Source: Symsagittifera roscoffensis
Lineage: Eukaryota > Xenacoelomorpha > Acoela > Convolutidae
Assembly: GCF_963678635.1 (NCBI RefSeq)
Contig: NC_087068.1
Coordinates: forward strand, 8,188,027-8,252,026
Length of the DNA: 64,000 nucleotides
Reading direction: 5' to 3'
Position 1 is the first letter of the stretch, and every line of letters begins with the position of its first letter. A program made the translations under genes and the position numbers. This document shows, in pieces, positions 32,496-42,756 of the stretch. A model generated the notes under the pieces. That model did no database searches and was not told the DNA's origin. It saw nothing but the letters and a program-made list of their open reading frames with translations.

Positions 32496-35081
32496 ATGAG
32501 GCGGAGCAGGGTACCGGTGGCTGAAAAAAGATCTACTGAAGCAAAGACAAAATATAACTCGTCGCTACGTAAAACGACATCAATGGGCCCAAAGATAACA
32601 AAAAAGAAGTTTTCAGCTAGCATGGTCAACACGAAGAGTAATACAGAGAACAGGGCAAAAGAGGGCACGGAAGGGAAACAAGCAGAACCCGCCATCGCAA
32701 TTGAACTAGAGACACCGGACCAGAGTGTGGATGAGGTGGAAAAGAAGACGACAGAGTCAACACCGATGCCGAATGCGGAAGAACCCAATCCAAAGTCCAT
32801 GGAGTTCTCACCGATAGACAATGTGGAAGGACACAACAGGCAACACGCCAGAAACGGAAGGACGAGTCTCAAGCAAAAAGAACGTCTAATATTGGCGATA
32901 ATGGTCGGAATGAAGTCGAGAGACGCAGCAGTGGAAGAAACGAAAGCCGAGAAATGCGAAACATTCGGAACAGTTTCCACGAGAACGACAGACACCGACC
33001 AAAACGAAGACCAGATCAGACCGGGAACAGCAACCAACAACAGGACAACAACTGACCATGGAACAACTACTCTTGAGCTAGGCGATTTGATGGCAAAGCT
33101 AGATCAGATAGACAAGACAAGAAACTGAAGCACAGCGAAGAGGATAGAGATGTGATAAGGAAAAAAATAAGAAGCAACAAACATGAGTACCTGGACAGCC
33201 ACTTCCATCTAGCAAGAGCGACAGAGGAAAGGCTTCAGCAGATGTCGGACAAGGTAGATACCACTGATAAAGAGCGAGACAAGAACACCAGAAAAGACAT
33301 GCAAGAAATGAAGCAACAATACGACGCAGTGAATAGCCAGTTGGGGAGTTTGGAAACGAGAATGGATACGATGAGTAGGGACCAGGCTGAGAGTTCATGT
33401 GCAATACAGACAAAGTTGGACGCCATCTTGAGGAACTCAACGTCACAAGACAGGCCAGCAGCGGAGCGAACGCAAGGCAATAGAGTTGACTTCGTGGAAC
33501 CACAACGGAACAAACCGCAGTCAACACCGTTACCATTACCCCGGGATGCTGCGAGTACAGCACCGGGGGGGGGGCAAAGCGATTATGAAAAGTGGAACAG
33601 CAAACACAACGATTGGTCCAGGGGACTCCACGACTCACAACAACGTGGGACCGGATGTCATGACATGGGCAAGCACCTGGGAAATGATGAACAGGACACT
33701 AGAAGCCTTCGCCACAAGGAACACCGACTCGAGTGACAGAGGAAGCAACAAATCCAGGAAAAATTTCAAAAAACCGAAAGAATTCAAGGATGATTCAGAT
33801 GGATGCATTGACACTTGGGTAGAAGTCATGAGGTTGCACTTGGAACAAGACAACTTGAACGATGAGAGGCAAGCATGCACAGCGATACTCAGCAACTTGG
33901 AAGGCACGGCATTGAAATGCGTGGTTGCGAAGAAGGAAGAGGAACGCGACACAGCAGATAAAATCTTCGAGATATTGTTAAATCGATTCGGGTCAGGCAT
34001 GAAGGGTCATCAAGCGATGATGCGATTTGAAAAGAAAAGGCAAAGGGACGATGAATCGCTAGACAGGTTCCTAGATGATCTTGAGAGCTTGAGACGAAGG
34101 AGTGACCCGGAAGAATCCACCAATAGAAGGAACTTTAGCATCGCCTCAAAGTTCATTGACGGGGTAAAGAGTGATGAATTGAGAACAATGTTAGCAACAT
34201 ACTATACATTGTCGAAAGACAGTGCACCAACTCCAGAAGAGATGAGACAGAAATCAAGAGAGTACATGCTAATGAAACCCAAGAAATATTCGTATTCAGA
34301 TAACAGGAATACGAAAAGGGGGAATCAACCACAAAGGTCGTCATGGTACAAGCCCAGACATGACATGGACAAACGTAGATCATGCGCGAACTGCGGGTCA
34401 GCTGATCATAACGTGGCGGATTGCACAACATACAAGCAGGGCATGAAGAGTTTGGGATATGCACCCGATGAGGAAGATATGAGCCAGATGGAGGAACACG
34501 AGTTCTATAGTGGCTTGATCATCAAAATAGGTGCAAGATGCTTCTTCTGCAACCAAGAGGGGCACTTCAGGATGGACTGTCCGTTGTTCTGGGAGGCAGT
34601 CAAGAACCAGAGTCACCCCAAACACAAGTTGGTGTTAGCAGCGGTACAGAACCAGAGAAATAGACAAGGTGAATTTGAAACGAAAAACTTAGAACTACCA
34701 AGTGCGGAACTGCCAACGAAAACAGTGAAAGCTGTAACGCAAGTTAATAGTGCAATAGAGGCCACGGCCAGGAACGCCCTAGAGATAAATTATGAGAAGG
34801 CGGCGGCGGAAGCTATCAATAAAGTGAAACAGGACCTGGCGGCGAAAGAAATAGAACAACGACTAAAGCTAGAGATCGAAAGACAGAAAATGAACGTTGC
34901 ATTAGGTTGCTCGCAGTCAATACCAGAGGCTGTAGCGGGGTCGACAAAAAGTGGAAACTGCAACACTGTAAAAGTGGTCACGCGGAAGCCATTCGGTATA
35001 ACAAAGATCGGGGCAAGAATAATGTCAATAATCACCGTGGGCGGCCATGAGGTAACGAGAAAACTTGAGCGAACCAAGTGA
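32496..35081 (+). pseudogene. gag: gag of copy B
   Basis: Gag would form the particle and bind RNA. Three frames are used: 32496-33128 (basic, disordered), 33152 to about 33565 (coiled coil, LETRMDTMSRD..KLDAILRNS), then the frame of 33486 from about 33575 to 35081. The last holds a capsid-like part (GCIDTWVEVMRLHLEQ, FEKKRQRDDESLDRFLDDLESL). It then has CCHC knuckles CANCGSADHNVADC and CFFCNQEGHFRMDC, 38 residues apart, and a final KR-rich helix. The second shift falls at a run of ten G (33565-33574), so it may be a homopolymer error. The real N-terminal residues before 33565 are in the 33152 frame. The end overlaps the protease frame by 17 nt, as expected for a frameshift junction. Confidence 0.8.
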
Positions 35082-36156
35082 CCAGACAATAATGCACATT
35101 GATGTGTACGCAGATTACTTGAGTGGTATAAGCCCACAGACGACTTCTAGAGCATTGAGAGCACTACTAACAAGAGGGGGTAGCAAGTCAGTCCGAGTTG
35201 ATAACAGATACACAGAAGCTTATGGTCCGCATGAGGTGATGCTAAATATAGATGGGATCAAGATCTATACGAAAACAATGATAACATGTGATGAAGATCT
35301 AATAGGGCAAATCTACGTAGGAAAAGAAGAGTTGAAAGTGAGATCGATTGAACACTGCGCCATGCTTGAGGAAGATGCAATGCACATCGGGACAGAGGCG
35401 GATGTATCAGCACATGTGCTCGACATAAGTGGCAAGAAGACTCAGTTACGTGGGTTACTTGATACGGGAGCGGTCTTGTGTGTCATACCAATCGAAACTT
35501 GGGAACGAATGGGCTTCAACAAAAATGATTTGATAGACTCGAGAATACGGTTGTCAGCTGCAAACAAAGGGGCGCTGCGGGTGGTGGGCAGAACGCCAAT
35601 AATAGCCCTAAATCTGGGGGAACGCAACCTGTGGATGAGCTTTCTTGTGGTAGAAAACCTAGATGAGTCTGACCAATTCATTTTAGGCAGAGACTTCATC
35701 AGGAACTTTGATGTAACGATTGATCTAAACAACGCAATGTTCAGGATACGGAATCCGGATAGGAGGTACGCAATTAGACCGGTAAATTTAATAATGGCGA
35801 ATGAGAACAAAGCACCGGTATTCTTGAGTAGGATGGTGAGGCTAAAGGCGAACGAAGCGGCGATCGTAAGCTTACGAATGAAAAATTACAATGAACTAAG
35901 TGACAACAAGCAGGTATGCATAGTCCCAAATCCAAATAGTCAAAGTGCTGCTGTTTTAGGAAGATCCTTCTCGGTAACGAAGAGCGGTCTCTGCGTCAGT
36001 GTCTTGTTGAATACTCTTAACATACCAATCACGATACAGAGGGGGAGGAAGCTGGGATATGCTTTACCCGTAAAAACTCGATATGAAACGACTGAAAACC
36101 AAAAACAAAATGAAGTTGTTGATTGTCCCAATCATAGGGACAAATTTGTATCTTGA
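35065..36156 (+). CDS. pro: aspartic protease (PR) domain protein, copy B
   Basis: 363 residues, intact. Retropepsin motifs: LRGLLDTGAVLCVIP at about residues 129-143 (DTG catalytic Asp) and the flap-distal QFILGRDFIRNFDVTID at about 210-226 (ILGRD). It would cut Gag and Pol during particle maturation. The first ~100 residues have no recognised domain. The frame overlaps gag by 17 nt in a +1 relation and overlaps the RT frame at 36153 by 4 nt in a -1 relation, so expression probably needs frameshifting or comes from a polyprotein that has decayed. No independent start is convincing. Confidence 0.8.
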   Translation: MSEPSDQTIMHIDVYADYLSGISPQTTSRALRALLTRGGSKSVRVDNRYTEAYGPHEVMLNIDGIKIYTKTMITCDEDLIGQIYVGKEELKVRSIEHCAMLEEDAMHIGTEADVSAHVLDISGKKTQLRGLLDTGAVLCVIPIETWERMGFNKNDLIDSRIRLSAANKGALRVVGRTPIIALNLGERNLWMSFLVVENLDESDQFILGRDFIRNFDVTIDLNNAMFRIRNPDRRYAIRPVNLIMANENKAPVFLSRMVRLKANEAAIVSLRMKNYNELSDNKQVCIVPNPNSQSAAVLGRSFSVTKSGLCVSVLLNTLNIPITIQRGRKLGYALPVKTRYETTENQKQNEVVDCPNHRDKFVS

Positions 36157-38210
36157 GACGATTGAAGAAAATAAAAGGTTCATCAGGTCTTGTGAAGTCA
36201 CTTAAGTCAGAGATAGACGATGGACTATCGAGCTGTTCGAATTTTCCGGAACGGCCCACACTAGATAAGATGCAGAGTGATAAACCGGTCCTACCGGAAA
36301 TTGAACATTTAAGAGGCAAGATAACGGACAAACAGCTCGAAGCCATCAAGGACGTATTAGAACGGAACGAGGAAGTTTTTTCGAGACATAAGGCAGACAT
36401 CGGGTGTTGTAATTTTGTTGAGCATGAAATAGAACTTGAGGAAAACGCAATACCGCACAGGGAGGGGGCGAGGCGCATGACCCCACACAAATCGGATGCG
36501 TGTAGAAAAGAGATCGAAACGCTACTAGAGTATGATATGATAGAACCATCCAAATCACCGTGGGCGTGTGGAGTAGTGATGACCAAAAAGAAAGGCGACC
36601 AATTGAGGTTTTGTTGTGACTTTCGATACCTGAACTCCGTCACGGTGAAGGATGCCTATCCCATACCTAGGATTGATGAGAGCCTCTCGAAGTTAGGTGA
36701 TGCAAAGTTTTTTACGACTCTTGATTTAGGTTCGGCCTTCTGGCAGGTACCACTCAGGAAGCAGGACAGGGACAAGACAGGGTTTGCCTGCGAGTTGGGT
36801 CTGTTTCAATGGAAACGGATAACGTTTGGTCTTTGCAATGCCACCGCCACATTTCAGCGGTTGATGGCACACGCGCTGATAGGTGTGACGAAGAAGTACG
36901 GCAATCTGGTAATGTGCTATGTGGATGACGTGGTAATAGCAACACCCACACTGGAAGACCACATTGAGAGACTTGACGAGGTGTTTGCGTGTATGAAGAG
37001 GTCGGGGCTAAAGTGTAAACCATCAAAGTGCGAGATACTCAAGGATTCGATAAAATACTTGGGCAGGATGGAGGACAGACACGGCATCAGACCAGATCCA
37101 GACGCAGTAGAAGCAGTTCGAACTGGGAAATCGCAAAAAACGGAACACCAGTTGATGAGCTTCCTGGGTTTTGCGAATTACTACAGAGAATTCATCAAAG
37201 GCTATGCAGACAAGGTATACCCGATGCAACAGTTAATGAGACACAAGGGCAAGAAGTTCACGTGGAACAACGCAGCAGAAAAGTCATTCCAGAGAATAAA
37301 GAAAGAGTTGTGCGAGGCACCAGTACTAGGGATGCCAACAGAGAAATGGGTGTACGTGCTGGACACGGATGCGTCGGTAGTGGCGATTTCTGGAATTCTC
37401 CATCAGGAACAAGAATGGAACGGGAAAACAGTCTTGAGACCAATAGCGTACGGGAGCAAAGTCTTAAGTGACACGGAAATGAAGTACGGGGCACCGAAAG
37501 CATAGATGTTCGCGGTGGTTACCTTTGTCGAGAAGTATAGAGCATACCTAGGCAGCGAGCCATTCAAGCTGCGAGTCGACAACAGGGCATTAAGCTGGCT
37601 GAAAACGTACTCAATGGACCAAAGTTACATTGGGAGGTGGATAGTTCGCCTGGATGGGTATAACATGATAATTGAGCATAGAACACGAGACAAACATCAA
37701 AACGCTGACAGCTTGAGTAAGAAGACGGAATTCTACGAGAGACAAGAAAAGAGGGAGGCAGATAGACCTGAGATCAAGGAGGGCTTCTCCTTCATGGATA
37801 AGGAAACGTACGACAGTCTTCCACTCACGAGATGGTTGGACAAATCAGGCAAACCAATAGAAGATCACGCCGAATTACCAAAAGAACCTCCGGAGAAAAC
37901 AATCTTGAAAAAGAACCGAGGGAAGCCGATAGGGATAATACTCAAGTCAAAGATTGTGAGGGAGACGCTCAAGGCAAAAGGCTATGATATCAACCAGGTA
38001 GAGACGGGAGAGGCACAGATAGACGATGACTTAATGAGGTTACTCGAGAAACTAGCAGATAATAAACCCGTGATCCAAGAAAAGGGTAAGGAGGAACCGG
38101 AGGTCACAATACTGCGAAAGAGCGAGATAGTTAGTGATGAAGTCACCTCGAAGGTGACTAACCCTGATGGGAAAGAAGTCGTGCAGTCACTGGTTGAAAA
38201 AAATCCCTGA
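36153..38210 (+). pseudogene. pol: reverse transcriptase and RNase H, copy B
   Basis: RT motifs in order: LRFCCDFRYLNSVTVKDAYPIP; TTLDLGSAFWQV (motif A Asp); FGLCNATATFQRLM; NLVMCYVDDVVIA (catalytic YVDD, about 36905-36940); KPSKCEILKDSIKYLGR. RNase H follows: VLDTDASVVAISGILHQEQ and, after an in-frame TAG at 37503-37505, MKYGAPKA*MFAVV..LRVDNRALSWL and RDKHQNADSLSKK. Copy C reads GAPKAETFAVV at that stop, so it is a point lesion. After 37740 comes the acidic linker (KEGFSFMDKETYDSLPLTRWLDKSG). The frame ends at 38210 after a run of seven A (38197-38203), where the reading shifts. The domain order is Ty3/gypsy. Confidence 0.9.
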
Positions 38211-38820
38211 CGACATACTTGAACAGACTCGGGTTAGGAAAAAGAAAGTGGCGTTCAAGAAAGAGGCTGAAAACCTGGGACTAGGTCAAGAGTCCGGGGA
38301 GTGGTCCACGTCCACGGAGGAAGAAGATACTGAAGAAGGAAATTTGTCCGGGGAGTGTGAAATATGGGATGAGGACTCGGATGAGAACAGTGACAATCAG
38401 GATAGTCTTTGCATGATATTGGCAGAAGAGAAGATTAGACACCGCGAAAAGGAATTACAAACAGATCCGTCCTCAGGAACGTACAACTTGGACGTACAAG
38501 AAGTACGAGGAGGCGAAGAACTTGAAAGAATTACAGTTTCGAGGAAACCATTCAGGGAACTATCATGCAACTCAAATGTCAGAACAAATCTGGTGCCAGA
38601 AGATGATATGAAGATCGTGAAGAGGATAATATGCGTGAAGCTGAACGACGACATCCACAACCCTGGGGAAATGAATGGACAGATCATGGCACTAAAGGAA
38701 CATGTCAAGGCGAGATTTAGGCTGTCGGACCTGATAAGGGCCCAAAAGAATGACAAGATGACAAGTAACCTCTCCAAATGGATCCGAATGGGGTCCAAGG
38801 AGAAAGGGGAAATTGAATAA
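38167..38820 (+). pseudogene. pol: Pol linker between RNase H and integrase, copy B
   Basis: Acidic, serine-rich sequence (STEEEDTEEGNLSGECEIWDEDSDENSD) followed by a conserved helix (VKARFRLSDLIRAQKNDKMTSNLSKW) also seen in A and C. Two TCCGGGGAGTG motifs lie at 38293 and 38346. The frame is joined to RNase H only through the A7 run at 38197. It ends in a single TAA (38818-38820) that is in frame with integrase, so linker and integrase were one protein. Confidence 0.7.
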
Positions 38821-38889
38821 GACAGCTACAAGATCCTGAGCCAGTTCTACAAAGAAAGGAAAGATTTACTCTATCACAAAGCTGACGGG

Positions 38890-40275
38890 GTGGTAGCATG
38901 CAAGAGAAAAGATGAGGAGAAGATATTACACAAGCACAACCTCATCATTTTACCACAATTGTATCAGACAGAGGTGCTGTTCAGATCGCATGATCAGATG
39001 GGGCACCAGGGGATAGACAAGGTGCAACAAAGAATACTTCACAGGTTCGATTGGCCAGGATTGAGGAAAGCTTGCGAGAGATGGATGAATGCATTCCTGG
39101 CATGCCTGCAAGTGAAAGACCCAAGGAAGATGAAATTCCCACTCAAGTCGGTGGAAAGCTCAGAATTTAATGAAGTGGTGCAGATAGACCATCAAAAAAT
39201 CTGCATGACGGAGTCAGGGTATAACCAGATACTGGTTATAATAGACCACTTCACAAAATTGGCAGAAGCGGTCCCGTGTCAAACAGCCTCGGCAGAGGAG
39301 ACTTGTGACCACCTGGTAACTCATTGGATATCAAGGTATGGTTGTCCAATGACCTTTCAGTCAGACAACGGCAAGGCCTTTGTGGGGGATTTGACCAAAG
39401 AATTAATGAAGAGGTCACACATTGCTCAAGCACACTCAACGACTTACCATCCTCAGACCAACGGGCTGGTAGAGAGACAGAATAGAACGTTGGTGAACAT
39501 GCTGAGGGTATACTGCTCAAGATACATGACAGACTCGGATAAATATCTGCCGCAAGTCGTAGGGGCGTACAACAGTACGCAACACTCAACAACGGGCATC
39601 AGTCCTTTCATGATGTTGACGGGCAGAGAGAGAGCAATGCCCCTGACATTCTTTTACCTGGAATACGAAGGGAAGAGGACGTCGCCTCAAGCTTACGTGA
39701 AAGAAGCGATCAGGAGACAGCAGGAACTGAACGAGCTATGCATGAGGAACACAGCGCAAGCGCAAATGAGACAGCGGAAGAAATACGATGAGAAAATACT
39801 GCAAGCGAAACCATATGCAGTAGGCCAATACTTCTGGGTCTTCCAGAATGTTAAACCTCCCAAAGGTACAAAGAAACTACTCAAGAAATGGAGAGGACCG
39901 TTCATGATAACGGAAGTGCACCAGCGAGGACGGTTTTACCGCTTGAGTACTGGGCGAGCAGCACATTATGAAAATCTGAAGCCTCATGTCCCATCCCCAG
40001 AGGACTGGTGTATACCAAAAGACATGGAGGGACTTGGGTACCTACTGGTGGAGCCAGCATGTGAAGTGAACGAAAAAGGCATCAGAGAGAAAAATGATGG
40101 CAATGAGAACTTGAGTTTGGATGACAATGAAAAAATAGAAGCGGACTCTGAAGCGGAATCTTTTGTGGAAGAAGACTGGAACAATCCGGAGCAAGGTGAG
40201 GTGCCGAAGTGGACAGAACCAATTTATCAATACCAGCGGGGGCAAGGAGTGGTAATCGCAAACGAACAGGCATGA
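38890..40275 (+). CDS. int: integrase, copy B
   Basis: 461 residues from the first usable ATG-equivalent after the TAA at 38818; upstream codons belong to the same protein. Zinc domain: LFRSHDQMGHQG with His pair, then CLQVKDPRK, where the first Cys is kept (FLACLQV) but the second is Leu/Gln against CLSCQQ in C, so the HHCC finger lost a Cys. Core: VVQIDHQKI (D), FQSDNGKAF (D), NGLVERQNR (E), spaced as in Ty3/gypsy. C-terminal GPF module: WRGPFMITEVHQRGRFYRL. The tail SPEDWCIPKDM..NEKGIREKNDG runs into an acidic linker that leads to the macro domain after a shift near 40240. All three DDE residues are present. Confidence 0.88.
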   Translation: MVACKRKDEEKILHKHNLIILPQLYQTEVLFRSHDQMGHQGIDKVQQRILHRFDWPGLRKACERWMNAFLACLQVKDPRKMKFPLKSVESSEFNEVVQIDHQKICMTESGYNQILVIIDHFTKLAEAVPCQTASAEETCDHLVTHWISRYGCPMTFQSDNGKAFVGDLTKELMKRSHIAQAHSTTYHPQTNGLVERQNRTLVNMLRVYCSRYMTDSDKYLPQVVGAYNSTQHSTTGISPFMMLTGRERAMPLTFFYLEYEGKRTSPQAYVKEAIRRQQELNELCMRNTAQAQMRQRKKYDEKILQAKPYAVGQYFWVFQNVKPPKGTKKLLKKWRGPFMITEVHQRGRFYRLSTGRAAHYENLKPHVPSPEDWCIPKDMEGLGYLLVEPACEVNEKGIREKNDGNENLSLDDNEKIEADSEAESFVEEDWNNPEQGEVPKWTEPIYQYQRGQGVVIANEQA

Positions 40276-41300
40276 GGTACAACAGGTATGGGGAGGATTT
40301 CCTGATTGATAAGATACAGCCCGACGACCTAAGCAAAGAGCTACTAAGTGTGGGCGAATTGGCGGCAGATGATGAATGGCAAATCATCAACAATAATGAA
40401 CACTACCCACAGGAAGATTACTCGACACCGGAGCGGGAGACGGATTTGGAACAGAGCGAGATAGAGAGGAGGGAGAATACGAACCTGAAGATATTAGAAT
40501 GGATGCGCGATGTCAAGAACGGAAGCGACGAAGGACAAAGCATTCAACAAGTTGACATATCAGCGGGAAAGCACATGAAAACGGAAAATCTTCTCTTCGG
40601 CTGGACTGCAACAGACAGGCCGCTCGACATTCCGCCAGATAATTCAGACCCAGCATCATCGACGGGGACATCGATAAATATTTTTGTCCGGGGAGTGGGG
40701 GTAGGACTTACCCACACCGAAAATTTGATGATAAAGAAACTCAGGGAAGTGAGAGAAACAAGCGGACTGGAACTGGACGGGGAGGAGGCCGAGCCTACCA
40801 TAGGACGGAATTTCAAAACGAAGTTTGAAATACCAAACGAATACTCGGAAAATATCCTGATAACGGATAGTGACTTCATTCTGTCAGACAGGACTAGCGC
40901 AATCTGTATCACGGCGGACATGAGTTTCAAATCAAGACTGGAGGCTGACTTTAAGAGAGAGTACCAGAACGTGGAGTTTCTGTTTAGACAGAGACCGGGG
41001 CTGGGGGGAATGGCTGCGCTTCCACCATCAGTAGCCCAAGTCCCGGGCAAATAACTGTGCTTCCTAGTGACGAGGGTCAATGACAGGAACACGATCGATC
41101 CTGAACACGTGATGTTGGCACTAACAAGACTACGAGACTTCATGATTGAAAGAAGGATAATGGAGGTCTCAATGCCGGTGTATGACCCAAACAGGGGCAA
41201 ATTGAGCCCAAGGGAATTGTACGCTATCCTACACATGGTCTTCGCGGAAACGGAGATAATGGTACATCTTCACAAGAAATACTACTTGAGCATCGCCTGA
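40209..41300 (+). pseudogene. macro domain (TARG1/OARD1-like) end of Pol, copy B
   Basis: Linker GEDFLIDKIQPDDLSKELL, then INIFVRGVGVGLTHTENL (nucleotide motif at 40681), then a macro-like fold: DSDFILSDRTSAICITADMSFKSRLEADFKREYQNVEFL.., GKxLCFLVTRVN.., DPEHVMLALTRLRDFMIERRIMEVSMPVYDPNRGKLSPRELYAILHMVFAETEIMVHL. Order and spacing follow human OARD1 (ADP-ribosyl hydrolase), but the LITKK lysine is Arg here and the GCGLD loop is DPNRG, so the known catalytic Lys/Asp pair is not kept. One TAA (41052-41054) splits the domain where C has TAC. In A and C the linker is continuous with integrase or with the macro part, so this is a Pol domain. It may bind ADP-ribose (inference). Confidence 0.7.
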
Positions 41301-41769
41301 GTTGGGTACATGGGGATCTCGAGTTGGGTATGAAGGGATCTCGAGTTAGGTGTTGGGGTACAGAACAGGTAAAAGGTTCTTAAAGGTGATTGGCATGACA
41401 ATTAAATTTTAAAGGATTGATGGTGCTAAAACATAAAATGAATCTGCATGCTTTTAGAAAATTTCCAACTGAACTATTTTAGTAGAACGAAGAGGAAACG
41501 GTTTTAACGATAGTGGCAAGGGGTGTCCTAGGTTAGGAACATAGCATGTTAGTCTAAAAATCGAGTGTTATTTTCAAATTCATTTGGTAAAGTCAAATTG
41601 ACTACCGAACTACATTCAATTGAAAGAAAGGAAGTTCTTGAACGAACACACAAGATGAACAACGCTTCAAGAAGTTAATTCTCAAGTACTCAAGTTGCTA
41701 AGGTAATTCACAGGTTGCTAAGCTAATTCACAAGTTGCTAATACTCAAGATCATCTAGAAATTATAGAA
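41301..41769 (+). other. gap between pol and ORF2, copy B
   Basis: No gene. It has short direct repeats: GAGTTGGGTA..GGGATCTC (about 41299-41345) and three CA(A/G)GTTGCTAA.. units (about 41690-41750). Position matches 17426-17811 in A and 59045-59435 in C, but the sequence is not obviously alike. Confidence 0.5.
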
Positions 41770-42747
41770 ATGGCAGATCGATTCTGGAAGTCCATGCCAT
41801 CGGCTCTGAAAAGGCCCACACTTGATGAGTTATACAGAGGCCTGAGGGATCTGGATTACACTCAAGTGGAAGAGAGAATGGCGGTGATGCTGAACGCCAT
41901 CCTCCAATTGGAAGAACAGGGCGAATGTCGGGAGTCTGCAACAGAAGCGGTTCTAATGGTCGGCTACACCACTGATGGAATATCCAACCAAGAGCAAACG
42001 AGATGGCTGTCCTGGAATGTGGATGGAGGAATAAGGGGATTAGACTTGGCAAGGAACCCTGGCTTGAGCAACAACACCGATTATGGCGCAGGGGAGTTTC
42101 CACTACCGATCAGACCATCAGCAAGATCTACAGGCCAGAGCACGAGTAAGATGCCATCAATGGCGCGAGCGCAACAAACGGGGGAAGCGTATCCGGACAT
42201 CAGTACTATGAAGAGAGAGCTTGAGAGGACTCAGCGGGAGAGGAACAAAGCGAACCTCGACCGGGATCAAGCGGAGCTTGAGAGAGATCAGGCAAAACTG
42301 GAGAGAGATCAAGCGGTCGTCGAAAAGGACCAAGCGCGGAGGGAACTTGAGATGCTGAAAGCCGAGCATCTACAAGAACAAAGAGTGCGAGAGAATGCCG
42401 CGAATTGTGAGCAGCTGAAGTCGGAACTTGAGAGAATCCAGCAACAACAACGCGAGCTCGATATGCAGAAAGGGGCTAGGCCCAAGGAGCAAATGGTTAC
42501 CAGCTCAAGGCCAGAGTCGCGTATGGAGGTGGACGAAGCTCCCAGATCGAAGGGACGATTTAACCTTGACCGCGCGGCTCAGGAGCATATGAATGAGGGG
42601 TTGGAGGTGTGGATACCAACTGAATCAACGTCCTCCCTGCGTGGCCTAAAGACACAAACAATACGCCCATTGATGGACGTCGCGCTGCCTGGGTATACCC
42701 CAAGTTCAACCCCGAGTGGTAGTCAGGTGAGCGGTAACTCGTCATGA
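41770..42747 (+). CDS. ORF2 N-terminal part, coiled-coil protein, copy B
   Basis: 325 residues. The N-terminal helical part (MADRFWKSMPSALKRPTLDELYRGL) and the motif NPGLSNNTDYGAGEFPLP correspond to EPGLGNSRTYQPGEMPMP in A and C. A long coiled coil (about residues 135-245) has a DRDQAELERDQAKLERDQ repeat. It ends at a TGA (42745-42747). The same frame stays open for the next 2.5 kb, and in A the equivalent region is continuous with the SGNH domain, so the TGA is either decay or a readthrough site. It may serve oligomerisation (inference). No signal peptide or membrane segment. Confidence 0.7.
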   Translation: MADRFWKSMPSALKRPTLDELYRGLRDLDYTQVEERMAVMLNAILQLEEQGECRESATEAVLMVGYTTDGISNQEQTRWLSWNVDGGIRGLDLARNPGLSNNTDYGAGEFPLPIRPSARSTGQSTSKMPSMARAQQTGEAYPDISTMKRELERTQRERNKANLDRDQAELERDQAKLERDQAVVEKDQARRELEMLKAEHLQEQRVRENAANCEQLKSELERIQQQQRELDMQKGARPKEQMVTSSRPESRMEVDEAPRSKGRFNLDRAAQEHMNEGLEVWIPTESTSSLRGLKTQTIRPLMDVALPGYTPSSTPSGSQVSGNSS

Positions 42748-42756
42748 CTGAAAGAA

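Noticed and set aside
32369-33040. Minus-strand 223-residue hydrophobic open frame
   Set aside because: It is antisense to the basic N-terminal part of the B gag, and its hydrophobicity is what antisense of K/E/T-rich coding gives.
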